This document shows, one piece after another, positions 17,258-27,166 of a stretch of 57,316 bases of DNA (position 1 is its first letter; every line of letters begins with the position of its first letter). A program made the position numbers and the translations under genes. Source of the DNA: an uncultured Bacteroidales bacterium (GTDB lineage: Bacteria > Bacteroidota > Bacteroidia > Bacteroidales > Bacteroidaceae); the NCBI GenBank assembly GCA_902768125.1, contig CACXKA010000021.1, positions 1 through 57,316 on the forward strand. The letters run 5' to 3'. The notes beneath the pieces are model-generated. The model was not told the origin of the DNA and searched no databases. It saw nothing but the letters and a program-made list of their open reading frames with translations.

Positions 17258-17690
17258 ACGCATTGCAAAAGAAGAGAACTGCCACACCCTCCTCCTGTAT
17301 CATTCTCTTCCTGATGAGGTTTGCACACACGACCTCATTCACACGCTGTATGCCCAAGGTTATACCGTTCTGTTACCGACTGTGGTAGGCAATGAACTTG
17401 CGCTTCATGTCTATGAGGGTGAGGATGCCATGAGCACAGGAGCTTCGTTTGGCATTCAAGAATCAAACGGCACCCTCTTCACAGACCTTGACCGTATTGA
17501 CCTTGCCGTCATTCCTGGTATGGCATTCACCCAACAGGGAGACCGACTCGGAAGAGGCAAAGGGTTTTACGACCGTCTCTTACCCCACCTCCATTGTCCT
17601 CTCATCGGTCTTGCATTCCCCTTTCAACTCCTTCCCTCCATTCCAACAGAACCACACGACATCAGGATGAATGAAGTAATCACTTGCTAA
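17154..17690 (+). CDS. 5-formyltetrahydrofolate cyclo-ligase
   Basis: This protein has 178 residues from the ATG at 17154. It starts MTKKEIRELIRGRKKQ, and the C-terminal half holds the family signature DLAVIPGMAFTQQGDRLGRGKGFYDR. The enzyme converts 5-formyl-THF to 5,10-methenyl-THF with ATP. A longer frame to 17070 exists but lies deep within the protease gene. Even the chosen start leaves a 104-base overlap with the S41 gene. Confidence 0.9.
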   Translation: MTKKEIRELIRGRKKQHSTDQLLSYSQQIKRFLLERIAKEENCHTLLLYHSLPDEVCTHDLIHTLYAQGYTVLLPTVVGNELALHVYEGEDAMSTGASFGIQESNGTLFTDLDRIDLAVIPGMAFTQQGDRLGRGKGFYDRLLPHLHCPLIGLAFPFQLLPSIPTEPHDIRMNEVITC

Positions 17691-17692
17691 AG

Positions 17693-20600
17693 ATGAAACC
17701 ACTAAAACCTATCAGAATCTATAAAGCTTCAGCTGGCTCAGGAAAGACATTCACGTTGGCAGTAGAATACATTACGCTGTTGGCGGTGAATCCGATGGCG
17801 TATCAGAACATCCTTGCCGTGACTTTTACCAACAAAGCCACAGCCGAAATGAAGCAACGTATTCTGAGTACGCTGTATGGCATCAGTCATGGACTGAAAA
17901 GCGCAGAGGCATATGTGCGGAACATCATGGAGAATATTGAGGCGATGAAGACATTGCCACAATGGCAAGAGCCTGAATATAAGAAGGCCTTGGAGGGATT
18001 CAACAGAGAAACGTTGAGAGCCAGGACTCAGGAGGCTTTGGAAAATATCGTGCATGACTACAGCCGATTTCACATAGAAACCATTGATTCGTTCTTTCAG
18101 GGTATTGTGCGTGAACTTGCCAATGAACTGGAACTATCAACAAACATGAAGGTGGAACTGGACGAAACGGAAGTGTTGTCGGAAGCCATTGACCAAATCA
18201 TCGAAAACCTGAAAGAGAGTTCGAACGAATTCCACACCATCATTGACTTCATCGAGGAGAAAATCAGAGAAAACCGTTCCTGGCAAGTGGAAGAGACCGT
18301 GAAGGAATTTGGCAAGAATATCTTCAAGGAGAAATACCTGATTCATGGAGAGGACATCAGGAAAAAAATCACAGACTTCGAAACGATCTACAAATACAAG
18401 AACCTCATCAATCAGTATCTGGAGGAAAAGAAACAAGCCGTAATTGAGATGGGGCATCAGATGCTGGAAGCTTATGAGAATAGCGGGATGACTGAGAAGG
18501 ATGGAAGCAAAAGCATCGTCACGTTCATGGAGAAGGTACGCGACTACCTCATCACAGAACCGACGAACAGCAGCAAAGGCACTTTCTCTGATTCCATTGA
18601 AGAATACACGTTCAATATTGATAAATGGTTCAAGAAAACGTCGAAGAACCGAGATGCACTGGAGCCTCAGGTGGAAACTATGCTGATGCCGATGTTGAAA
18701 GAAACGTTCGAGAAGCACGATGAGTATGTGGGGCAACTGCATACCGTCAACGCCATCGGACAGCATCTCTATTCGCTGATGCTTTTGAACGAGATGAGTC
18801 GCATGGTTAAGTCGCTCAACGAAGAAAGCAATCGCTTCCTCTTGTCGGAGACCGCCAATTTCCTGCGCAATGTGATGAACAATCAAGACATTCCGTTCAT
18901 TTACGAAAAGACAGGAACCATCATCAAGCACATCATGATTGATGAGTTTCAGGACACCTCAACCTTGCAATGGGGCAACTTCAAACCGCTCATCCTGAAC
19001 AGTCTCTCGATGGATGGTGGTTGCTTGATTGTGGGCGATGTGAAACAAAGCATCTATCGTTTTCGCAATTCCGATTGGCAGATTTTGAACAATATTGAGG
19101 AGGACAAAGATCTGAAGGAATCTATTGGCAGGATTCCTGCCTCTTACAACTACCGTTCGTCGAAGCGTGTGGTGGAGTTCAACAATGAGTTATTCAAGAA
19201 TGCCATTGATATCTTAAAAGAAGATTGCCCTGCCCTCGCGACAGCATACGATGATGTGGAACAAATCGCTTGTAAGAACAAAGATGAGGGATTTGTGCGA
19301 ATTGAAAACATCGACTATCATGATATTGACAAAGACAATCTGCCTGAGGTTTGGGAGAAACAAACAGCTGAGAGTTATGATGAGGCGACCTTGCAACGTA
19401 TTCAACAATCAGTTAAGGAACTGATAGATAACGGAGTGAATGCCAATGATATCACAATTCTAATTCGAACCAACAAAGAAGTACCTCTCATCAGCGATTA
19501 TTTCAACACCCATCAGGAAGTGCTGAACGTGAAGGTGGTGTCGGATGATGCTTTTCGTTTGGATGCATCCCCTGCCATCAACATCATCATCTGTGCTTTG
19601 AGAGTGTTGGCTGAACCTGATAGCGCATTGCATCTTGCCACCCTTGCCCATCATGCAACAGCCATTCCTGAAGCATTCAATGAAGCGGTTCGTGCAGAGA
19701 TGCGTTTCAAGCCCATCACGGAACAAGTGGAAGAAATCTATCAAATCTTCCAACTCCGTCAACTCCCCGATCAAGACGCTTATCTGTTCTACTTCAACGA
19801 CATCGTGGAGCAGTTCTGTGAGGAAGACCAAACCGACCTTGATACTTTCCTACAAGCTTGGGATGAGAAATTGTGTGAGAAGACCATTCCCAACGGAACT
19901 GCTGATGGCGTGCGCATCATGACCATGCACAAGTCGAAAGGTCTGGAATTCCATAGCGTCATCATTCCATCGTGCTCATGGTCCATCAAACCCAAAGATT
20001 CTGAAGTCATGTGGTGCATTCCTCAAGGTGCACCTTACAATCAGATGCCGCTCTTGCCGATCAGCGTGAGTCGTGCCAAAGACGACAGCATCTTTGCGGA
20101 TGACAGAAAAGAAGAGGAATTGAGAACGTTAGTAGACAATATCAACGTGTTGTATGTCGCCTTCACTCGTGCCAAGCACAATCTTATCATTTTGACAGGC
20201 AATAAGATTGGCGACACATTGGAAGAGGATTCGAAACTGGCAAGTGCCCAAGCGTTCCTCATCAAAGCGATGCCCAAGGAAATGGAACAGAAGGATATTG
20301 AGGGCGTGATCACCAGCTATGAGCAAGGCTGCATCGTGCCGACTCAGGCCAAGAAGGAAGAGAAAGAGATGAATGTGATGGATTGCACCTATGACCCACT
20401 ACCAGTTTCGTTTGCCTCCCACCCTTCTGTGGCGCAGTTCCGTCAGAGCTACGATTCCGACTTGTTCATCACAGCCGACTCGCTTGATCCCCAAATACAG
20501 AAACACACGGAACGTATCCGTCTCATCAGTTTGGGTAATCTCTATCACAGCATCTTCGAACGAATCCACACCCAAGAGGACGTTCCCCATGCCATCCAAT

Positions 20601-20995
20601 TGTTGAAATCCAAAGGATGTTTTGGAGATTTACTTGAGGCAAAGGAAGCGCAAGATGCTGTGACAGCCCTGATAGAAGGGATTGGCACCCAGCACCCTGA
20701 ATGGTTTTCCAAAGACTGGCAAGTACTCAATGAACGTGCCATCCTCTTTCTCGAAAACCAAATGCAGACCACCAAACGCCCTGACCGAGTCGTTGTGAAG
20801 GATAACCAAGCCATCATCATCGACTATAAGACAGCACAAGATGTCGTTAAACAAAAAGCAGACGGCACCTTTTCCGTTCCTCCCAAAAACCAAGCACAAA
20901 TTGAGGAGTACAAACGACTCTTGTCTGAGATTGGTTATACTGATGTAAAAGCCTATTTGTGGTATATCCTCGACCAAATCGTCGTGCCCGTATAA
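17693..20995 (+). CDS. addA: UvrD-type helicase/nuclease, AddA-like
   Basis: The 1100-residue protein is an SF1A helicase: Walker A ASAGSGKT (12-19), Walker B MIDEFQDTS, motif III-like GDVKQSIYRFRN, motif V MTMHKSKGLEF, motif VI LYVAFTRAKH. A RecB/AddA-type nuclease domain follows near the C-terminus (LYHSIFERI, then DRVVVKDNQAIIIDYKT around 1028-1045). With the next gene it should form the Bacteroidota AddAB-like enzyme, which resects double-strand ends for recombination. The ATG at 17693 is preferred to an upstream TTG at 17684 and starts two bases after the cyclo-ligase stop. The gene symbol is by analogy. Confidence 0.88.
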   Translation: MKPLKPIRIYKASAGSGKTFTLAVEYITLLAVNPMAYQNILAVTFTNKATAEMKQRILSTLYGISHGLKSAEAYVRNIMENIEAMKTLPQWQEPEYKKALEGFNRETLRARTQEALENIVHDYSRFHIETIDSFFQGIVRELANELELSTNMKVELDETEVLSEAIDQIIENLKESSNEFHTIIDFIEEKIRENRSWQVEETVKEFGKNIFKEKYLIHGEDIRKKITDFETIYKYKNLINQYLEEKKQAVIEMGHQMLEAYENSGMTEKDGSKSIVTFMEKVRDYLITEPTNSSKGTFSDSIEEYTFNIDKWFKKTSKNRDALEPQVETMLMPMLKETFEKHDEYVGQLHTVNAIGQHLYSLMLLNEMSRMVKSLNEESNRFLLSETANFLRNVMNNQDIPFIYEKTGTIIKHIMIDEFQDTSTLQWGNFKPLILNSLSMDGGCLIVGDVKQSIYRFRNSDWQILNNIEEDKDLKESIGRIPASYNYRSSKRVVEFNNELFKNAIDILKEDCPALATAYDDVEQIACKNKDEGFVRIENIDYHDIDKDNLPEVWEKQTAESYDEATLQRIQQSVKELIDNGVNANDITILIRTNKEVPLISDYFNTHQEVLNVKVVSDDAFRLDASPAINIIICALRVLAEPDSALHLATLAHHATAIPEAFNEAVRAEMRFKPITEQVEEIYQIFQLRQLPDQDAYLFYFNDIVEQFCEEDQTDLDTFLQAWDEKLCEKTIPNGTADGVRIMTMHKSKGLEFHSVIIPSCSWSIKPKDSEVMWCIPQGAPYNQMPLLPISVSRAKDDSIFADDRKEEELRTLVDNINVLYVAFTRAKHNLIILTGNKIGDTLEEDSKLASAQAFLIKAMPKEMEQKDIEGVITSYEQGCIVPTQAKKEEKEMNVMDCTYDPLPVSFASHPSVAQFRQSYDSDLFITADSLDPQIQKHTERIRLISLGNLYHSIFERIHTQEDVPHAIQLLKSKGCFGDLLEAKEAQDAVTALIEGIGTQHPEWFSKDWQVLNERAILFLENQMQTTKRPDRVVVKDNQAIIIDYKTAQDVVKQKADGTFSVPPKNQAQIEEYKRLLSEIGYTDVKAYLWYILDQIVVPV

Positions 20996-21017
20996 ACTAT
21001 AAACACCAAAGCTCACT

Positions 21018-24000
21018 ATGACACCATTTCTGAAACTTGTGGCTGATGACCTCTACCAAAAGCTGGGAGGAAACTTTCAGAACACGTGCATCATTTTCCC
21101 CAACAAGCGTGCATCGTTGTTCTTCAACGAATATCTTTGGAGCAACAGCGAGGGGAAAACCATGTGGACACCTGAATACACGAGCATCAGCGAACTGTTT
21201 GCAGGATTGTCTGAACATACTGTCGGGGATTCCATCTATCTGGTTGTGAAGTTGTGGGAGGTATACAAAGAGAAGATGAAGCCGACCAAGACGCTGGATC
21301 AGCTCTACAGTTTGATGGAAACAATGTTGAGCGATTTTCAGGACATCGACAACAACATGGTGGAGCCAGCGAAACTGTTTCTGAACATTGCCGACCTGAA
21401 GGAGATGACGGACTTCTCATTCCTGGAACAGGAGCAGCGGGAAGCCATCGAACAATTCTTCGGAAAGTTCTTTGAGCAGAAATCCAAACTCTCCTCTCCT
21501 GATACGCAGCTGTCCCCACTCAAGAGTCAGTTCAAAACCTTGTGGAATCATTTGACCGAAATCTACGAGATTTATCAGAAGGAACTGATGACGAGCGAGG
21601 AGGAGCCTATGGTGTATGAGGGCATGCTGAAACGCAAAGTGATAGAGGCACTCCAAGACGAGGAAAAGCAGAAACGCATCGACGAGAGATTGACGGCAAA
21701 GACTTATGTGATGGTGGGCTTCAACGTGCTCAACAAGACGGAATTGGAACTGTTCCGTTACCTCAAGCAGCATCGCGACACGAAGTTCTATTGGGATTAC
21801 GACATAAGCTATCTGAACAAGGGAGGAAACACATCGAGCATCACCACGAAGTATGAGGCTGGGCAGTTCATCGTTGAGAACATCAGGTTGTTGGGTAATG
21901 AGTTCGAAGGGCAAGACCTCTTTGACAACATGAAGCAACCTAAGGAGATCACCTTCATCCAATCGCCTACCGAAAATGCACAGACACGTTACATTGATGC
22001 TTGGGTAAAAGGTCATGTGAAGAAAGATGAACCGTTAAGAGAGTCGGCCGTCATCCTCTGCAACGAAAACCTCTTACAACCCGTTCTTCACAGTATCGGA
22101 GATGTGGATGCCATCAACGTGACCATGGGTTATCCATTAACGGAAACACCTATCTATTCTTTAGTGGCTGCACTCATGGAATTGCAATTGCGTGGTCGCA
22201 CAGCCTCTGGCGCATGGAGATATAAATATGTGGCGGCAGTACTGAAACACTCGTTCGTCCAGAAGTTGGCGGGGAAAGCATGTCATGAGAAATTACACGA
22301 ACTCTCAAGCAACAATGTCATCTTCCCTGGGGAAGAACGATTTGCCGATAACGAAATCATGCGACGCATCTTCTCGCCCAGCAAGAAACTGACGAGCTAT
22401 TTGGCTGATATCATCTCCATGATAGGACATAGCTACCAGGATGCATTCGACAGTAATGACTTCACCTTGCAAATCTACAAGGAGAGCATCTTCACAGCAT
22501 ATACCATCGTCAACCGCATCCACACGTTGTTGGAAGAATATGTCTCTCTGGCTGTGAGCGATGAAATGTTGTCACGACTCATTCGTCAGTTGATGAGCCA
22601 AGCCACTATTCCTTTCCACGGAGAACCAGCCATAGGTTTGCAAGTGATGGGACTGTTGGAGACACGAAACCTTGACTTCCGCAACGTCATCATGCTATCA
22701 GTCAACGAAGGACAGATTCCAAAGGGCGACAAACGCACTTCACTCATTCCCTACACGCTTCGTGCAGCTTATGGAATGACCACTATAGAGCGAGAGGTGA
22801 GCCTCTACGCTTATTACTATTATCGTCTTCTGCAACGGGCAGAACACATCACCCTACTCTACAACTCCAACACGGAAGGTGGCAACAAGGGAGAGATGTC
22901 GCGATTTATGTTGCAGACCCTTGCTGAGAAAGACGAACTGTTTGGCGAAGGTCAGGAGATTGCACTACGCGCCTTTACAGCCAACAGCGAAACGAAAGCT
23001 GTCGAAGCCATCAGCATCAAGAAAGATGCGACTGTGATGAAGCAATTGCATGAACGGTTCAATACGGAGCGCATCCTTTCGCCTTCTGCCATCAACACCT
23101 ACATGAAGTGTCCGCTGAAGTTTTACCTCAATTACGTGGCAGGATTGCGTCCTGAGGATGAAGTGTCTGACGATGTGGATAATGCCATGTTCGGCACCAT
23201 CTTCCATGATGCCATGCACCACCTCTATCAACCTTACGAAGGAAAGCCTTTCCCCAGCGAAGAACTCAGACGACTGATGCAAGACGAGGAACGCATCATG
23301 CAGAACCTCAACAACGCCATTGCCACCAACTTGTTCCACTCCAACAAACTGCCAACACTCAATGGCACACAACTGATTAACCGACACGTCATCAAGCAGT
23401 TCATGCTCAACCAACTCAAGGCGGATGCACAAATGGCAGAAGAATTGGAGAGCGTAGGTGGTTATTGGCAAATCATCAGCCAGGAAAAGAAATACACGAC
23501 CAACTATACTGACAACTTTACCATCGGAGGTTACATCGACCGTCTTGACCTTCTCCACACACCTACTGGTGATCGTATCCGTATCGTCGATTACAAAACC
23601 AGCAGCAAGCCACAAAACGCTAAGAATGTGGAAGAGCTTTTTGACCCAGAGAAGTGTGCGGGCAACTATCACATCATGCAGACCCTTTACTATTGCAAGG
23701 TACTTACAGATCCAGCTTGTCAACCCTCGCCTGCCACTTGTCCCGTCGTTCCAGCATTGATGTACTGCGCCAAGGACTATGGCAATAATTATTCTGGTAT
23801 CGTCAAGTTCTCACTCTTCGACAACAAGAAGGAAGAGTTGACGGATTACAAGGAGCAATGTAGCGAAACCTACGATACACTTTTGGATGAGAAAATCAAG
23901 GAGATCTTCACCTCCGATGAGGAAGACCACGAACACGGCTCCTTTGAGCAATGTACCGATGAACAAAACTGCACGTATTGCGACTTCCTCTCTTACTGCA

Positions 24001-24026
24001 ACCGTCACCCACAAAAACGCTATTGA
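21018..24026 (+). CDS. addB: PD-(D/E)XK nuclease, AddB-like partner
   Basis: The 1002-residue protein has a degenerate helicase-like body and a C-terminal nuclease. YIDRLDLLHTPTGDRIRIVDYKTSS carries the Asp and the D-x-K pair. Four cysteines suited to an iron-sulfur staple are visible: Cys698 in YMKCPLKFYL, and Cys985, Cys988 and Cys994 in CTYCDFLSYC near the end, as in AddB. No intact Walker A is apparent at the N-terminus (ACIIFPNKRA-like region). It follows the AddA-like gene by 22 bases. Confidence 0.85.
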   Translation: MTPFLKLVADDLYQKLGGNFQNTCIIFPNKRASLFFNEYLWSNSEGKTMWTPEYTSISELFAGLSEHTVGDSIYLVVKLWEVYKEKMKPTKTLDQLYSLMETMLSDFQDIDNNMVEPAKLFLNIADLKEMTDFSFLEQEQREAIEQFFGKFFEQKSKLSSPDTQLSPLKSQFKTLWNHLTEIYEIYQKELMTSEEEPMVYEGMLKRKVIEALQDEEKQKRIDERLTAKTYVMVGFNVLNKTELELFRYLKQHRDTKFYWDYDISYLNKGGNTSSITTKYEAGQFIVENIRLLGNEFEGQDLFDNMKQPKEITFIQSPTENAQTRYIDAWVKGHVKKDEPLRESAVILCNENLLQPVLHSIGDVDAINVTMGYPLTETPIYSLVAALMELQLRGRTASGAWRYKYVAAVLKHSFVQKLAGKACHEKLHELSSNNVIFPGEERFADNEIMRRIFSPSKKLTSYLADIISMIGHSYQDAFDSNDFTLQIYKESIFTAYTIVNRIHTLLEEYVSLAVSDEMLSRLIRQLMSQATIPFHGEPAIGLQVMGLLETRNLDFRNVIMLSVNEGQIPKGDKRTSLIPYTLRAAYGMTTIEREVSLYAYYYYRLLQRAEHITLLYNSNTEGGNKGEMSRFMLQTLAEKDELFGEGQEIALRAFTANSETKAVEAISIKKDATVMKQLHERFNTERILSPSAINTYMKCPLKFYLNYVAGLRPEDEVSDDVDNAMFGTIFHDAMHHLYQPYEGKPFPSEELRRLMQDEERIMQNLNNAIATNLFHSNKLPTLNGTQLINRHVIKQFMLNQLKADAQMAEELESVGGYWQIISQEKKYTTNYTDNFTIGGYIDRLDLLHTPTGDRIRIVDYKTSSKPQNAKNVEELFDPEKCAGNYHIMQTLYYCKVLTDPACQPSPATCPVVPALMYCAKDYGNNYSGIVKFSLFDNKKEELTDYKEQCSETYDTLLDEKIKEIFTSDEEDHEHGSFEQCTDEQNCTYCDFLSYCNRHPQKRY

Positions 24027-24941
24027 ATGGAAAAGTTCGACATCACCATACTGGGATGCGGAGCCGCTCTCCCCACGCCCAAACGACTCAGTTCCTCGCA
24101 GATTGTCAACATCCGCGAAAAACTTTTCATGCTTGATTGTGCAGAAGGAACACAAATGGCACTCCGCCGTTCGCGTATCAGCTTCTCACATCTGCAAGCC
24201 ATCTTCCTCACCCATCTGCATGGCGACCACACTTTTGGACTCATTGGAATGCTGTCAACCTTCGGACTGCTCGGACGCATCCAAGACCTTCACATTTATG
24301 GGCCGCAAGATTTGCAACGCATCTTCCAACCACAAATCGACTACTTCTGTGCCGATTCGCCCTTTAAGATCATCCTCCACGAGATTGACACGAAGAAACC
24401 TCAGGTTCTTTACGAAGACCGCTCCGTCATCATCTCCACGCTACCCCTCTCCCATCGAGTGCCCTGCTGCGGCTACCTCTTCCAAGAGAAGCCCACACTA
24501 CGCCACATCCGTCGGGACATGATAGACTTCTACCATATCCCTATCTCGCAAATCAACAATATCAAGGCGGGTATGGATTGGACAACGGAAGACGGTACAC
24601 TAATCCCTAATGAACGCCTGACGACTCCGTCTGATCCCGTTCGTTCCTATGCCTATTGCACGGACACCACCTATCGTCCTCAACTCGCCGAACTACTGAA
24701 AGGCGTCACTTGTCTTTACCATGAAGCCACATTTGCAGAGGAGCATGCACAACTTGCCAAGAGCACTTTTCATAGTACAGCATCACAAGCTGCCCAAATT
24801 GCAAAAGACGCGCAAGCAGGTCAACTCATCCTCGGACATTTCTCCTCACGTTACAAGAGCGAGGAGTTGCTGTTGCAAGAGGCACAGCAAATCTTCCCCA
24901 ACACTCAGCTGGCTGAGGATGGGATGAAGATTTCACTATAA
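24027..24941 (+). CDS. rnz: ribonuclease Z
   Basis: The 304-residue metallo-beta-lactamase-fold enzyme has the zinc motif LTHLHGDHTFG (His63, His65, Asp67, His68) and later HEATF and LGHFSSRY. RNase Z cleaves the 3' trailer of tRNA precursors. The ATG directly follows the addB-like stop. A CCTTTGA/TCAAAGG hairpin (24961-24979) separates it from the convergent kdsD. Confidence 0.93.
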   Translation: MEKFDITILGCGAALPTPKRLSSSQIVNIREKLFMLDCAEGTQMALRRSRISFSHLQAIFLTHLHGDHTFGLIGMLSTFGLLGRIQDLHIYGPQDLQRIFQPQIDYFCADSPFKIILHEIDTKKPQVLYEDRSVIISTLPLSHRVPCCGYLFQEKPTLRHIRRDMIDFYHIPISQINNIKAGMDWTTEDGTLIPNERLTTPSDPVRSYAYCTDTTYRPQLAELLKGVTCLYHEATFAEEHAQLAKSTFHSTASQAAQIAKDAQAGQLILGHFSSRYKSEELLLQEAQQIFPNTQLAEDGMKISL

Positions 24942-24960
24942 GAAATTAGAATTTCGAGAA

Positions 24961-24979
24961 CCTTTGAGTTCGTCAAAGG
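24961..24979. terminator. small hairpin between rnz and kdsD
   Basis: A 7-bp stem (CCTTTGA / TCAAAGG) closes a 5-base loop in the gap between the convergent genes. It has no T tract and is weak evidence for termination. Confidence 0.35.
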
Positions 24980-24983
24980 CACA

Positions 24984-25928
24984 TCAGTTCATGATGGCGA
25001 AGTAGTCGACAATGCCGACCAGTTTGCCGTGATCGGTCACAAGGAGAGAGTGAATCTTGTGCTTTCGGAACATCGCCTGAATCGTGGTAAGCTTCGCATC
25101 GGGCGAAATGGTCTTAGGCGTTGTGGTCATCACCTCGCTCACAGCAATGTTGATGAAGTTCTCTCGCGCTCCTTCTACTGCACGACGGATGTCGCCGTCA
25201 GTAATGATACCCAAAATCTTTTCTTCCTCCATCACGATACCCAAGCCCAGTTTGCCGCTGCTGATAGTCATCAGTGCCTCTGACAAACGCATGCTTGGAG
25301 GAACTATCGGGAAGTTCTCCGTGTACATCACATCCTTCACCTTCACCAGCAACTTGCGTCCCAGCGAACCACCAGGATGGAACAAGGCAAAGTCTTTGGC
25401 TCTGAACTTGCGAACCTCCATCAAGGCACACGCCAATGCATCGCCCATCGCCATCGCAGCAGTCGTACTGGAAGTGGGAGCCAGATTCAACGGACATGCC
25501 TCACGTTCCACACTACAAAGAATATGATAAGTGGAGTGTTGAGCCAACAGGGAATCAGCTTCACCCGTCATTGAAACAATAGGAATATGACGATCTTCGA
25601 GCGAAGCGATGATGTGCAACAACTCATCCGTGTTACCTGAATTACTAATCATGAAGAGAATGTCATCATTCATAATCATGCCCAAGTCTCCATGCAGGGC
25701 ATCGAGTGCATTCAGATAGATGGCAGGCGTGCCTGTAGAAGCAAGTGTTGCAGCAATCTTGGCACCCACATGTCCCGACTTACCCACTCCTGTCACCACC
25801 ACATGACCCGTGCAATGATGAATTAAATCCACCACCTGCTCAAAATTGTTGTCCAGTTGAGGAATCAAGTCCAGCAACGCCTGCGCTTCATCACGCAAAC
25901 ATCTTTCCGCATATACTTTCGAATCCAT
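24984..25928 (-). CDS. kdsD: D-arabinose 5-phosphate isomerase, KdsD/KpsF/GutQ family
   Basis: The 314-residue protein has a sugar isomerase (SIS) domain at about 30-175 (GVGKSGHVGAKIAATLASTG, ISNSGNTDELL) and two CBS domains after about 200 (VKDVMYTENFPIV, VSEVMTTTPKTISP). The enzyme turns ribulose 5-phosphate into arabinose 5-phosphate, the first step to KDO. It follows kdsA in the same direction, which supports the assignment. Confidence 0.92.
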   Translation of the reverse strand: MDSKVYAERCLRDEAQALLDLIPQLDNNFEQVVDLIHHCTGHVVVTGVGKSGHVGAKIAATLASTGTPAIYLNALDALHGDLGMIMNDDILFMISNSGNTDELLHIIASLEDRHIPIVSMTGEADSLLAQHSTYHILCSVEREACPLNLAPTSSTTAAMAMGDALACALMEVRKFRAKDFALFHPGGSLGRKLLVKVKDVMYTENFPIVPPSMRLSEALMTISSGKLGLGIVMEEEKILGIITDGDIRRAVEGARENFINIAVSEVMTTTPKTISPDAKLTTIQAMFRKHKIHSLLVTDHGKLVGIVDYFAIMN

Positions 25929-25934
25929 TAGGTC

Positions 25935-25976
25935 GTTCGTTTATTAGTCTGTTTTATTAGTCTATTAGTCTATCAA
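25935..25976 (+). repeat. ATTAGTCT repeats at the kdsA 3' end
   Basis: ATTAGTCT occurs three times in the 36-base gap between kdsD and kdsA. The kdsA stop codon (minus strand) is part of the last copy, so the final codons are in effect repeated in the intergenic DNA. Spacing is 14 and 8 bases. Confidence 0.6.
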
Positions 25977-26720
25977 ACTTGCGATAACTCGGTCAAGTTC
26001 ATTCAAATACAACATATTAGGTCCATCAGAGAGCGCACTGTCTGGATCTGGATGCACCTCGAAGAAATAGCCGTTGGCACCAAAGGCTTTTGCTGCCAAT
26101 GCCATCGCTGGAACAAACTCGCGGTTACCACCCGTCTTGCCTCCAGCCGCACCAGGACGTTGCACAGAATGCGTGCAATCCATGATGACAGTATCGGTGA
26201 AACGATGCATGTCTGCAATATTGCGGAAGTCAACGGCAAGGTTATTGTAGCCATAGATGTTTCCACGTTCTGTCAGCCACACGTTGTCGTTTCCACTCTC
26301 ACGGACTTTCTGTACAGGAAACTCCATATCCAAACCCGACAGGAATTGTGCCTTCTTGATATTGACGATGCGACCCGTGTGGGCTGCTGCCACCAAGAGG
26401 TCTGTCTGACGGCATAGGAAAGCTGGAATCTGCAAGACATCAGCCACTTCGCCAGCTACTTGAGCCTGATAGCTTTCGTGAATATCCGTGAGGACACGAA
26501 GTCCATACTTTTCCTTGATGTCGGCAAGCATCTGCATGCCCTTTTCCAAACCAGGACCGCGATATGAATGGATACTGGTGCGATTGGCTTTGTCGAAGGA
26601 AGACTTGAAGATGATGTCAAGCTCATACTTCTCGTTGAGTTTCACTAACTCTTGAGCCACTTCTTCCAGGCACTCCATCGACTCAATCACGCAAGGGCCA
26701 GCAATGATGGTTGGTTTCAT
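25965..26720 (-). CDS. kdsA: 3-deoxy-8-phosphooctulonate synthase
   Basis: The 251-residue enzyme begins IIAGPCVIESME and contains DIIFKSSFDKANRTS and KKAQFLSGLDME, with TDIHE in between. It condenses arabinose 5-phosphate with phosphoenolpyruvate to KDO 8-phosphate for lipopolysaccharide. It is slightly shorter than proteobacterial KdsA. It sits directly upstream of kdsD in one minus-strand run with ssb and aroC. Confidence 0.95.
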   Translation of the reverse strand: MKPTIIAGPCVIESMECLEEVAQELVKLNEKYELDIIFKSSFDKANRTSIHSYRGPGLEKGMQMLADIKEKYGLRVLTDIHESYQAQVAGEVADVLQIPAFLCRQTDLLVAAAHTGRIVNIKKAQFLSGLDMEFPVQKVRESGNDNVWLTERGNIYGYNNLAVDFRNIADMHRFTDTVIMDCTHSVQRPGAAGGKTGGNREFVPAMALAAKAFGANGYFFEVHPDPDSALSDGPNMLYLNELDRVIASLID

Positions 26721-26724
26721 GATT

Positions 26725-26752
26725 GTTTAGCGTTTAGCGTTGAAAGTTAGAA
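26725..26752 (+). repeat. 7-bp period tract, GTTTAGC type
   Basis: GTTTAGC, GTTTAGC, GTTGAAA, GTTAGAA run from the gap before kdsA into the last bases of ssb. The period equals that of the TTTGAGG tracts, but the sequence differs. Confidence 0.6.
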
Positions 26753-27166
26753 AGGATAATCTCCATTGTTTTCAGTTGGAACCACAGCTGCAGGCGTCTC
26801 AGGCTGAGCAGGTTGCTGTTCCGCTCCTTGAGCCATGGGTTTTGGAGAGAGAAGTTCCATATTATCGACCACAATGTCGATGGACTTGCGCGAGATGCCT
26901 TGGCGGTCGGTATAGTCACGAGTTTGAATCTTACCCTCCACATAGAGTCTGTCACCCTTGTGTACATACTTCTCCACCACTTCGGCCTGTTTGCGCCAGA
27001 AGACACAATTGTGCCACTCTGTACGGTCGGGAACCTGAGTACCATTCTGCAAGGTATAACCACGTTCCGTTGTTGCAAGGCGAAGTTGTGCCACACAAAC
27101 GCCCTGATCAAGATATTTCACCTGTGGGTCTGCACCCACATTGCCTATAAGCATTACTTTATTCAT
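26747..27166 (-). CDS. ssb: single-stranded DNA-binding protein
   Basis: The 139-residue protein has the OB fold pattern [19 protein letters not shown], followed by [21 protein letters not shown] and a disordered tail rich in Gln, Pro and Ala that ends in the acidic GDYPF, close to the usual DxPF tip for partner binding. It coats ssDNA in replication and repair. Its start overlaps the aroC stop by four bases. Confidence 0.95.
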   Translation of the reverse strand: MNKVMLIGNVGADPQVKYLDQGVCVAQLRLATTERGYTLQNGTQVPDRTEWHNCVFWRKQAEVVEKYVHKGDRLYVEGKIQTRDYTDRQGISRKSIDIVVDNMELLSPKPMAQGAEQQPAQPETPAAVVPTENNGDYPF

